Positions 49,751 through 60,500 of a DNA stretch of 64,000 nt are shown piece after piece. How positions within the stretch are numbered: position 1 is the stretch's first letter; each line of letters opens with the position of its first letter. The stretch spans positions 5,973,072 through 6,037,071 of the forward strand of contig OW285189.1 in the NCBI GenBank assembly GCA_935421135.1, given 5' to 3'. Source of the DNA: Bugulina stolonifera. Lineage: Eukaryota > Bryozoa > Gymnolaemata > Cheilostomatida > Bugulidae. Both the position numbers and the translations under genes were made by a program. The notes under the pieces are model-generated. The model did no database searches and was not told the origin of the DNA. It worked only from the letters and a program-made list of their open reading frames with translations.

Positions 49751-52343
49751 GCATCATTTGACATTTAACTAGCCACCACAGATTTGAGCTATGTGTGGTT
49801 TTAGAAGTTTCTGTACAATCGTACAAAAATTCTAGCTTACAATAATAATAAAATATATATAACATAAATATTATAATAAATAAGCATGATATTTATTCAA
49901 CTTTAACTTATGTTCCGACCTGTTTGCTTACTTTACAAATAGTGTGTCAAACCGCTAATGAACTACGCTATGAAACTAATTGGTTTTTCACAAGTAATTA
50001 ATAAATCAAGTTATTGAATTATTTATTTATATCATTAGCGTATCATATTTTTTAAAAATTTTCTTTTAGTCAATGTAATAAAATAAATATAGAAAACCAG
50101 ATAATGGTTTTTGCCGTATAATACAGTTGCCATAGATATATAATTCACGAATCCAACTAGTCACGTTTTAAGATCTCGGTCAAGGTCGCAGATAGTAAGG
50201 TCAAGGCAAAGTTTCTATATACCAAGTTTATCCAGTAAACGATGCGCATACTCATTTGCCGTAGTTCTCTTGCCAAAATGGGCAAACCGTTGCTCTTTAA
50301 CGAGCGCCCAGCCTGTGGTCAAACGCTTAGGCTATAGAAATATAGGTCGACAATAGTGGTTGACAGTCTGCACAAAGAGCGTACTTTTACCATCTTTGGT
50401 CTACATGAGACATAAATAGTTCAGACCACGTGATCAGTAGGATGGTTCGAACTTTTTGGGCCTTTTTCCTATATTTCTGCTTTTCTAAATGCTTGCATCT
50501 TCTATTGATATTATTGGTATAAACATTATGTATTCTGAAAATAATAGGCTAGCATTACAAGTACTTTTAGCCAATCTCAGGGCAATTTTTTCGCCAATCT
50601 TGAGAAGACTCCATTGTTTTATCGGTAATTTTTCGTTGCCGCTCAACTACTTTGAACTAGGCCGCTTATTAGGTCAGATTTCGTGCGATCCTATTGGTGT
50701 ATGAAGCCGTGGAACAACTTATTAGTTCTATAAACTTTGGTCAAGGTTGCGAAGTCGAATTCATTTTATTTTTCAACCAACAGAACATAACAGGTATAGC
50801 AAAATATAATAATAGTAACAATAATGAAATAGTGTAATAAATATTACTGTTGTTATTATAAATATTATATGGAATAAGGTTTAATGTATTTTTGGCTTTT
50901 ATTTTTGTGTGTGGCAGTGGCAAATGAAAAATTGCCACCAAACCAACGAACTACACGTTCACTGTCCTGTGACTGCTACATGTAGGTGTTAGGTGATCTT
51001 TCTACATAGAAACAAAATTATAATTAATATGAATATCAAGCCTTTACATTATTTACCACACCATATAATGCTAATTATATTATGACTATCAGTATCATAA
51101 TATTGCCATGTCTGTACTCACAAGATGAAGTTTAAGTTCCTCTTACTCTACTGTACCACTCTGAGACTCTCTACTACTGTCAACCATCAGATGAACTCAA
51201 CTGTCCCAGCTTCTTTACCTACTGATACAATAACGGTGATGATTATTCGTGATTGTCAAATCATGATTATGATTATCAATATGGAGTAAGGAGTAAGGGG
51301 GAAGGAGGCATGTGTTCAGTCTGTAAATTTTTAACCGGAGCCACGACTTAATACCATAATGACTTTAATTTAAATGACTTTCAAGCAGTTCTTATTAAGC
51401 TAATTGAAACCTTAGTACGTTTATTTGTTATTTAGAAAAAATTATCTAGCTTAGAAGTTCTGTGTAAATTTTAATATTGTTGAAAAGCTCATACAATCCT
51501 AACACAAAGTTTCTGAGTACCCGAGGCAACATTGCACGCTGGAATTCTCATAGTAATATATGTACAAGTTTTTATAGAAGAGCCTACTCTTCCTCTTACT
51601 CCTTGATATGAGTAAATTGGGAAATTAATAATATTATTATCATCGTTGTGATTGTGAATAATGATGATCATAATGATAATGTAACCATTACCGTTATCAT
51701 TATTTATAATTATTGCTGCTATACTTATTATATTAACATGTTGCAATGTATATCATATTATCATTATCATGTTAATGGATTTACTTGGCCATAAACAAAC
51801 ACAAGGCATGTCTATTAGTAGGTACGTCATAGTTTTGTTTCTATTATTGTAATTTACAATAATCTTAATAATGGGGTAACATTTTCCCAATTCATGGGAA
51901 AATGTTACCCCATTAACCAACTCATTTTGTAAGAGACATGTCCCTTCTGTTAGTTGTGGTTTAGTGGTCATAGCTGTAGGTAAAATAACTCTATTTTAGC
52001 ATCAGTATCAAGTGATTGAAGTTGAAAAGTGTCATGCAAACTGATTAAATCGTAGGATAACCGTGGCAGTAATGATAATAATCTCAAATTATATATTGTC
52101 ATCAGATAGAATGACAAGCAGTCCTACGTAGTCTGCAAATAACTGAGCTATTAATCCGGTTTAGTGCTCTCCACTACTAATGATTGAAAATAAGTATAGA
52201 GTTGATTTTTAATCCAACAAATGTCAGTTCCTCTTCAGTTTCAGTTACATAGAAGGAAACCTTTGTTTCACAGGTAGATTATTAGAATATAAGTAATAAT
52301 AATGTTGTGCAACTGCAGATAACTGCTGATATGCTGAGAAGAA
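49751..52343. other. IQCK-ANAPC13 divergent intergenic region
   Basis: AT-rich. A small ATG frame at 51125 (about 54 codons, hydrophobic start MKFKFLLLYC) is unsupported. Near 51870-51915 ATGGGGTAACATTTTCCCAA is followed by its inverse, a near-perfect hairpin. ATT/ATC-rich low-complexity sequence fills 51620-51780. The ANAPC13 5' leader probably uses an acceptor such as GTTTCACAG (52274) or CAACTGCAG (52318). Confidence 0.5.
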
Positions 52344-52571
52344 ATGAGTGATAGTCGGTGCCCAGGTCCTAGACATCTAATTGATATAATAGACCCTGCT
52401 TGGAAGAAAGACACTTTGCCATTTGAAGACATCGCTGTACCACATACTGAGCTACCTGACCCAGAGCCAGACTCCAACGGCCAATCAACTGAAACCCTTG
52501 CTGAGCAGGAGAGGAAATGGACTGATCTCGCTCTGCAGCTCCTTAATCAACACATCTCATCCTCAAACTGA
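52344..52571 (+). CDS. ANAPC13: Anaphase-promoting complex subunit 13 (ANAPC13)
   Basis: Small non-catalytic subunit of the APC/C ubiquitin ligase that controls exit from mitosis. A single uninterrupted ORF of 75 residues, close to the 74 of the human protein. Matching features: an early LIDIIDPAWKKDTLPFEDIA block, then ELPDPEPDSNG, then EQERKWTDLALQLLNQH. The first ATG (52344) gives the family-length protein. The next gene, CIR1, starts only 48 bp after the stop, so the two may share a transcript. Confidence 0.92.
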   Translation: MSDSRCPGPRHLIDIIDPAWKKDTLPFEDIAVPHTELPDPEPDSNGQSTETLAEQERKWTDLALQLLNQHISSSN

Positions 52572-52619
52572 TATCTACTATTCTATATTGTTGTTAGTTG
52601 TTAGCCACTAATAGTAAAA
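52572..52619 (+). promoter_or_regulatory. 48-bp spacer between ANAPC13 stop and CIR1 start
   Basis: AT-rich spacer TATCTACTATTCTATATTG ... CCACTAATAGTAAAA with no AATAAA. It includes T-rich sequence followed by several AGs (GTTAG, AATAG), which could act as a 3' splice site. It is too short for an ordinary terminator plus promoter. Confidence 0.5.
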
Positions 52620-55600
52620 ATGGGTAAGGGATATCACAATTATATGTCAAAGAAGTTTTTCCATCCTGGAAGCTTTGAAAATATAAAGAAAGTATGGATG
52701 GCGCAGCAGAAGGATGAGCACCAGAAGAGATCTGAAGAGGAAACATTAGCGCAATACCAGAAGGAACAGGAAATATACCAGGTAGGGTACGGCTATGTCC
52801 ACCATTTTGTACGCTGTGTGTAGACTCCGAGGTACATGGTGTCGTAAACATGTTACAGTGTTTTAGGGATTCTTCAGCAATCTCGTGACTAGTTTGCTAG
52901 TGGTACATTCTTAGCTCTCTGATTTACTGGTAGTTTATAGCTGTGACGTAACATACATGAAATATGCCGATGATATTCTTTATTTTCTTACCATTAGAAT
53001 CGAGCTCTACTTGGTGATGAAAAGGCCAAGCTCGGTCTGAACTTTATGTATGACCCTCCCCCTGGTGTGAAGAGAGACCGTGAGAAGGAGGAAAATGAAC
53101 CAGAGTACAAGTTTGAATGGCAAAGGAAATTTAATGCTCCTCGGGAAAACTATGCTAAAGGTAAGCATGTGACATGTACACACTCTATGACACATACCTA
53201 CTGTGTGACTCATACCTGCTGGGTGACTCATACCTGCTGTGTGACCCATACCTGCTGGGTGACTCATACCTGCTGTGTGACTCATGCACATTGCATGACA
53301 AAATTGTGTATTAGTCGTATTTCTATGTAATTTTATGTGTAGTGAATAATAGTTTTTAACAAATGTCGTCAAACTGCTATCCTATTGGATCAAAATCAAC
53401 TAATGTTTACATCCTGTTACTTTAGGTTCTGGGGAGAGTTGTATGCATTGCTAATTTTAATTTGTGTACAACTGTGTATCATGCTTTTATTTCAAAACCT
53501 AACATGTCTAGAGTAGGCTATATTACGACAATGTTGTGACAGCTACACAGTAGGCCCAATACAGCAGCTAATATTATACAGTACATGCACTTTACAGTGT
53601 ATTGTGTAGTAAGTATGCATGTACTATTAGTTGGTGTCACATATCCCTGTAACTACTTCCACACTTTAGGTGATGACACTGTACGAGATCAACCCTTTGG
53701 TATTGAAGTACGGAATGTAAGGTGTCTGAAATGCCGTAAGTGGGGGCATATAAACACAGATAAGATCTGTCCCCTGTTTGGGAACTCCATTACTGCTGAA
53801 CCTCCACAGACAGGAGGGAACAATCCTGGAGAGCTAATGGAGCAGATGGCAGACGAGGGACTTGCCTTCACCAAGAAGGTTCTCAGTCGTCAGAACGATC
53901 CTCAAGCAGCCAATCAGCAAATGGTAGACAGTGATGCCGAGGCAGACGAGGAGGTGACTAGTCACTATATATTATGTATTCAAATTGCCATTTTTATTGG
54001 CGTCAGTATAGTTTTAGATGAGTCAATGTGTCAAGACTAGAATAGAATGTGATGTAATGTTTTAATGATTGTTCGCTACTCCTTTTTAATCCCTGCTGTC
54101 AGTGAGTTAAGACTTCTCCGATTTTAGGTTATCTTTTAACAGAATATTTGCTCCAAGTCTTTCATTTTAATTTTCAAGCCGATTTCGCTCCGTATGTCAG
54201 GAAAATCCCAGTAGTCCTCTACAAATGAAATGGGAGTTTTCTTCCTCATTGAGTAGACAACTCCCAAGATTTTACAATAATCCTCTTATTTGAACTAAGG
54301 CTGTGAAGCTAAAGTGTGCAAGTATTTTCATTTATTTCGCTAATTGTATGTAACAGAGGTGAAAAATTCTACCCTATCTTTCGTGTACCCCTACAGGTAC
54401 TTTGATTTGGTTGACCTCAAGTCAATAGTGTCCCAGTCAGCCACCCAGCTATAAGCGCATGTAGCTAATGGTTTCTAACAGTCATAATAAATATATTTCA
54501 GATTTCATTCTTCTTGAGTCTGAACCGGAAAGAGAAGAAGAAGTTGATAAAGAAACTGGAGAAGGAGAAGAAGAGGAGGGCCAAGGAGAGGAAGAGAGAA
54601 CGAGAGAGCAGAGCTGAGGCTTTGAGGGAAAAACAGGAGCAGGCTGCTAAGGAGGCGGAGCAGCAGAAGGCTGAAGAGACACAGGTGAAAGGTAAATATT
54701 ATATAGTCAGTATAAAGACCTCTACTCCCTGCAACGTTTCGTACGAAATGCCCACCTACTTTTTATATAGATTTTGTTACTGAGAATGTGATAGTTAGCG
54801 TGAGGTTGTCATCTATGTATGTTATTGGGTATTAGATATCCCACAGCCTCAACTTATACTATATCTAAGCTCATGGTACATTGCTATTATTTAGCAAAGA
54901 TTTCTAGATTCTTTGGTCTCATATATGCATGTCTGTAGAGTTACTGTTCTGCTGTTGTGCTTTCTCTATGCTACTTGACTCCATGCTACCTGTCTAGAGA
55001 TGGCTGATGTAATTTAATGACCTGGCCACCTCCCTATTATTTACGATCTGCTATTCCTTGATATGTATATCATACCAGTTTCACATTGTATGGGAAATCC
55101 TATATCATATCATCTTTGTTAAAATAGAAGAACCAAGACAACCGTACAGACGGCGACGTCGTGACTCTCGAGATGTTTCAGAAGAACCGAAAGATAAACG
55201 AAAGAGAGCCGACTCCACAGACAGACACAATGGTAATCATTAGTTATATATAGGGTTATGTGCTGCCTCAGTTATGATTAATGCATTGACTCATTCACTA
55301 AATCACCTACTCAGGAGGGATAACTCCCGGTGACATGCCCTTCCTAGAAGACTATTGCTGTATACACAATTTACATGTAGCTGAGATATTACTGCTATGT
55401 TAGGCTAAATGGGAGTTATCGGATCTGTGACACAGCTACAACAGATGAGTCTAATTGTTATGTCATCCGGAGTTGTCCTCACTATTAAACTGTCTGTTAG
55501 AAAAGGATTTGATTTGGTATCCAATGTGTATAATTGTTGAATCTGCTACTTTATATAAATATGGGAACTGGTGGGGTACACAGTAAATATTGTGATAGAC

Positions 55601-57028
55601 ATGCATGTACATTTACATGTACATGTGTGTGAGTAGTAAGACAAGAAGACACCTTCATTATACACTACAGGCATTTCCTCAAGTATTACATGTACAGTAT
55701 AATAATATAGCCATTATACATTCCTTTGGGCTCATATAGTTTGATAGTCTGTTTTTTTCTTGACATCACACAACTCGTCATAAAACATACTTCTTCTTGG
55801 ATATAGTTTATTTTATCACAATGAGAATATATCATGATAATATATATGCAATGAATTCAATAGTACAGTTGATTTGGCAATACATTTTCGAATTGCACAA
55901 ACTATCTACATGTACCTATGTGGTAGTGGTACTACGATAGGTAGGCATATAAACATAAAGTGTATTATTTTGAGTAATCTCTAAGAATTCCCCGCTAAAG
56001 TTATTCAAAACGGGGATAACTCCTCTAGTTTTTTGTATAGATAGGAAGTACAATGTAGGTACATGTATAGTCTAATTCAGTGTATATGGGCAGGGCACTC
56101 CTAAGCTATTTGTTATAACTCAGTGTTGTTTTTACTAGAATAGTTTGATAGCAAAATGGAGTAGGAGAGGACAACTTTGAATTATAATTGACAGTTTTTG
56201 GGTGGCCATGGGTGGGTACTTGCTGGCTGATTCACATATGACTGTGTTGTATTCATTCAGATCATCGGAGAGAAAGAAACGGAAGGCAGACATCACCCGC
56301 TGATAACAAAAGAGTTTACAAAAGAACAGAAAATGCCTCAGACGGACGTGATAGGAAGGAACACGATCTAAGAAATGACTCTCGTATCCGTGAGGTAACA
56401 ACATTATAATTATCATTCATTCTCTTTCTGGAATTTAACTCTAGTTTAGGTTGATGGTATTTTTCCTTATGTTATATTTAATTTGTGTAAACCAAGATGC
56501 TAGTTGGGTTAGACGATACGCATGTAGCTGTGTCAACTATGATAATTATATAACAGTGAATCTGGTGCACTGTAGAACCGTCAGAATGAGGTTGAAAGGG
56601 ATATGAAGGAAAAGAGAGCTAAATCACCTGACCACAAACGCCGTAGCAGATCACCTGACCAGAGACGTCGTAGCAGATCACCTGACAAGAGACGCCGTAG
56701 CAGATCACCTGACCAGAGACGTCGTAGCAGATCACCTGACCACAAACGTCGTAGCAGATCACCTGACAAGAGACGCCGTAGCAGATCACCTGACCAGAGA
56801 CGTCGTAGCAGATCACCTGACAAGAGACGCCATAGCAGATCACCTGACCAAAGACGTCGTAGCAGATCACCTGACCAGAGACGTCGTAGCAGATCACCTG
56901 ACCAGAGACGTCGTAGCAGATCACCTGACCACAAACGTCGTAGCAGATCACCTGACCACAAACGTCGTAGCAGATCACCTGACCACAAACGTCGTAGCAG
57001 ATCACCTGACCAGAGACGACGCAGATGA
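52620..57028 (+). CDS. CIR1: CIR1: RBPJ co-repressor / spliceosome-associated protein
   Basis: Nuclear protein known in vertebrates as a co-repressor that bridges RBPJ (Notch pathway) to histone deacetylase and as a splicing-associated factor. Seven exons in phase give 496 residues: 52620-52781, 52998-53160, 53670-53953, 54502-54691, 55128-55232, 56261-56394, 56576-57028 (TGA). The Cir_N domain opens with [16 protein letters not shown] and [11 protein letters not shown]. Then come [21 protein letters not shown] and [20 protein letters not shown]2CX4HX6C zinc knuckle is formed by C127, C130, H135 and C142. Exons 4-6 are rich in Lys, Glu and Arg and probably form a coiled coil. The last exon is an RS domain of 9-residue repeats. 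Human CIR1 is 450 residues. AATAAA at 57538 is a distant poly(A) candidate. Confidence 0.93.
53198..53290 (+). repeat. 18-bp minisatellite in CIR1 intron 2
   Basis: About five units of GTGACTCATACCTGCTGG or GTGACTCATACCTGCTGT (one with CCC for CTC) lie just inside the intron after exon 52998-53160. Open frames on both strands here are by-products. Confidence 0.85.
54692..55127 (+). other. CIR1 intron 4
   Basis: AT-rich intron with no internal feature recognised. Confidence 0.5.
55233..56260 (+). other. CIR1 intron 5
   Basis: AT-rich intron with TACATGTA palindromes near 55600-55700. Several copies of the short motifs GGGAGTTATC, GGAGTTGTCCTC and GAGAGGACAAC occur at 55400-56175. No gene seen. 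Confidence 0.5.
56626..57024 (+). repeat. CIR1: 27-bp coding repeat forming the CIR1 RS domain
   Basis: Fourteen to fifteen copies of a 27-bp unit such as AGCAGATCACCTGACCAGAG followed by ACGTCGT encode RSRSPD followed by QRR, KRR or HKR. Only the residue after SPD varies, among Gln, Lys and His. The repeat keeps the reading frame because 27 is a multiple of three. Both other frames on the minus strand are open as well; those are shadows. Confidence 0.93.
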
Positions 57029-57598
57029 TTTTGTAATAGCTTTACACCTTTCCTCTAATTCATGTTTTTTCCTGTCAATGTAGGAGGACCAAAAATAATA
57101 ACAATATTATGCTTATGGTCAAATTGTTATCTTTTTATTTTGAACTCGACATGTTATAGTCACCAGTTACAGGTAGAAGTAAAACTGTCTTAAGTACATG
57201 TAATGCCTAACCATCATTATATCGTATAATACCAGGTCATGCTTGCAATATATTAGGCCTACACATACATGTACAGGCATGTAGTCTATATAATATAAAG
57301 AATATTGTTGTAAGACTTCGTGTGAAGTCTTATAAACATCATAGAGTATTAAGTTCTAAATGTACAACTTTAACACTTGGTTTATATAATACTATTTACA
57401 TATTTAATTTTTTAATTCAATCTCATTTAGTGAAAGGAAATTCATAGAATCAAACATAACTGTATGCAGTGTTCGTATTATGCTACATTACTTGGCATAT
57501 AAACATGAAAATCAATGTAATAGTATACAAACAAGCAAATAAAGTGAAATTGATATTGATCCAAGAGGTCTGTTTGATTAACAACACTTTTATGTTGA
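57029..57598. other. Convergent 3' region between CIR1 and the sushi receptor
   Basis: AT-rich. It should hold both 3' untranslated regions. AATAAA lies on the plus strand at 57538-57543 and TTTATT (AATAAA on minus) at 57133-57138. Nothing else seen. Confidence 0.5.
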
Positions 57599-60500
57599 TT
57601 ATTTGTATTGATGTGGGTTAGGCAGCGGCCTAGTCCAAGTATGTGGCTCTTCGTATATATGCTCTAATGGCTGATATATGTGTTCTACTCCATGAGAGCA
57701 TGTGACTGCCTCGTATGGCCTGCCATCTGGTGTCCATAATGTCCTTGTACGTGGAGTCGTAGAACTTGGCTGGAATGCACTAACGTTGTGATGGCTAGGA
57801 TGCAGAGTGTGGAAGCGGTGCTGTTGTGGATGCTGGTGGTGATATGAATGGACATGGGGTGGTAATAAATTGTGGGGTGGTGGATGACTGCTTGGTATGT
57901 TATTGTTGCCAAAATCTCCTAAATACTCCCTCATTGTATGTAGCTCCGAATCAGTTACCGAGACCTCTGATTGGACAGTGCTGGGGGAGGAGCTATGGGT
58001 GTGGTCTGAGCCCGCTACTAAAGGTTTAAAATGCGACAGACTGGAGTCGGGTACATAATTTTGGTCCGATTTAGCGTACTCATTGTCACCGATCATATGG
58101 TGATGGTGGCATTGTATTCTATGATAAGGTAGTGTTCCCTCCACTGGTGTGATCGGTGCTAACTGATGACCTGCGGTCATTTTAATAGAACCACTGCTGA
58201 CCAACTGGTTATGTTGATGCGGTGTGGAGGCAGCATCAGGTGGAGAGGTCACTCCAGATTCTGAGTTGTTTTCACTATCAGAAGATCTTTTGTACCTCTT
58301 TCGGAGACAGAGCACCGTCACGATAAGTATGGCCGTCAGCAAGACTGCAGTCACAACCCCAGCCACTATAGGTAGAGCTATAAAATACGGATAGAAACGT
58401 GATTATAGTAATCATCATAAAAATAAGAAATAAATGTTAATTTAAGCTCTAGTAATACATAATTAGTGGTGACATAAGCTTTTCTTTTTCTTAAAACTTC
58501 CCATAATGCAACTGACCGAAGGACTGGATGAACCCTCGAAGTTGAGATTGTGATAATCTCTCACCAGACAATAACATGACACTGTGATTTAAATCCTATA
58601 ATACTGCTCCAATAGGATAATTAATATCATTTAAATTTTATGTTTTCTTCCCCAAGTGTATAGACAATATAAAATCGCCGACTAGAAGTTAATGTCTAAC
58701 ACAGGGAGTATGTGTGCTTGTCATAAACAGTCCGATCAGAATGTTGGACTAGCCCAAGACTAGAATCTGAAGATTTTCAATATAATATTAAGGGTGGTTT
58801 CCAGTATGCAGCAGTTATACCTACATGCAGGGCTGTAACAACCAGGGGGGCAAGGTGGGCATTTGCCACCCCAGAAATCTGTCTAACAAATATTTGTTGG
58901 TGTCAATTCTCAAAATCGAACTTTGTACACACTGATCGCAAAATTCTGGCCAGTGTTATAGTCTGAAAGACAGTTTGTGGCCTGCATATATACATGTATG
59001 ACTGGAGTTTGACAGAGAACATTTTAAGCTGTTTTCAGATTCAGCCTGAGCAGGCTGATACTCCGGCCTTGGTTTTTGCCCTCTCAGCCAAAAATAGTTG
59101 TTACAGCCCTGCCTACATGTACACAGTGTGATGTTGCAGGGCTACTGAGTAGCTAGCTAGTACAAACTAGAAGCCAATCTTTAACCTAGTTGTTCTTTGT
59201 AATTTAACAGATGGAATTTTCAGTCACTGAAACCTCCCAGATGTTCAGAATTAGAGGAAAGAAATATCTACCACTGCGCCATCAATGAAGCATGATAACA
59301 ATATATATATCATAGTTAATTATTTCTCATTATCATAATACTGTAATTATTATTAATGTTAATAAATATATGATTAGTTTGACTATTGTATGTGTGAATC
59401 TAATCGCTCAGATTAATGACTGGCTAGGACAGAATATAATCCTCTGCCGCCAGCAGGAACCTATCGATAGGGAAATAATTATTTCGTCTGTCACGTGGAA
59501 TTTTCACACGGTGTATAAATAGCAAATACAGCAGAGATTTACAGGTACGATGGCTAAATCAGGATCAACTACCTACAGTTTCCTAAAAGACGACTTAATA
59601 GAAGTCTTGGTCAGGTGTTTTATTCTAATTTCTTAGCACTAGGCCTGATATGCAACATTATTGTCAGGCGTTTATCCTAATGTACAAGTGTTAAATGCGG
59701 AGGTATTTTATCAGCAAATCATTGCAAGGAATACTACAATTCTCTTCTCTCAAGCTGAATGAGGTATTGAAAGGATGTTCAGTGATTATCTAAGGAAAAT
59801 GTTGTCAACTCGAGAAGGTTTCACACAAATGCTACCTAATTCAATTTGAACAGCACTCGATTGCCTGTTACACTTCTTTTACTTAGATCCATTTGGCTTT
59901 GAATCCCTAGTGATTGTCACTTAATGCAATTTCTTTGCTGATTCAACAATTGTTAATTCAATAAAGTCGTATTTTGACTTCTCAACGCAGTATTAATCGA
60001 TAGTTTGGTAGACTTCTTTCTACCCAGTTGACATTAACTTGAATGGTGAAGACAAAGAACGGACAATAATGGAATCTACAATTTCAACACTTGTAAAACA
60101 GCTTTTGTTGTTTTTGGTTAAAAAGCTACGGCTAAATACAAAATCAAACTGTTAAAGGAGTTTTGTGCGCTCTTGTGACACTCGAGTACAATAGAGAATA
60201 TTGTAGGTACACTACCATCAACACTGTGTAACTTGTATATAACTTAATACTGTCAGCACACCACTTGAGGCAGCCTTGCACCCTTCACTGTCAATGATAC
60301 CCGTATCTTAATCTTGTCTCTAGACCATAAATTCAATAACTCTTCAAATTCAACAGAGCTTTTTGAAATGCAAAGTGTTTGAACAATTAGCCAAGGGTGC
60401 TTCAGAACTAGGAGCACAAATTTAGAAATTACATTCACTATCAGCTGCAGCACAATTTGCTCCTACGTGAGTTGAGCTAAACGGATCAGCTATCGTTCTG

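Noticed and set aside
50436..50455. Possible tRNA B box (GGTTCGAAC)
   Set aside because: No A box at the right distance and no cloverleaf arms.
51125..51289. Small ATG frame with a hydrophobic start
   Set aside because: Low-complexity MII/MIM end derived from ATT/ATG-rich DNA, with no similarity or splice support.
53007..53372. Frames with [12 protein letters not shown] and TCWVTHT repeats
   Set aside because: Both strands of the 18-bp intronic minisatellite in CIR1.
56581..57005. Minus-strand frames with WSGDLLRRL and ICYDVCGQV repeats
   Set aside because: Antisense shadows of the 27-bp CIR1 RS repeat.
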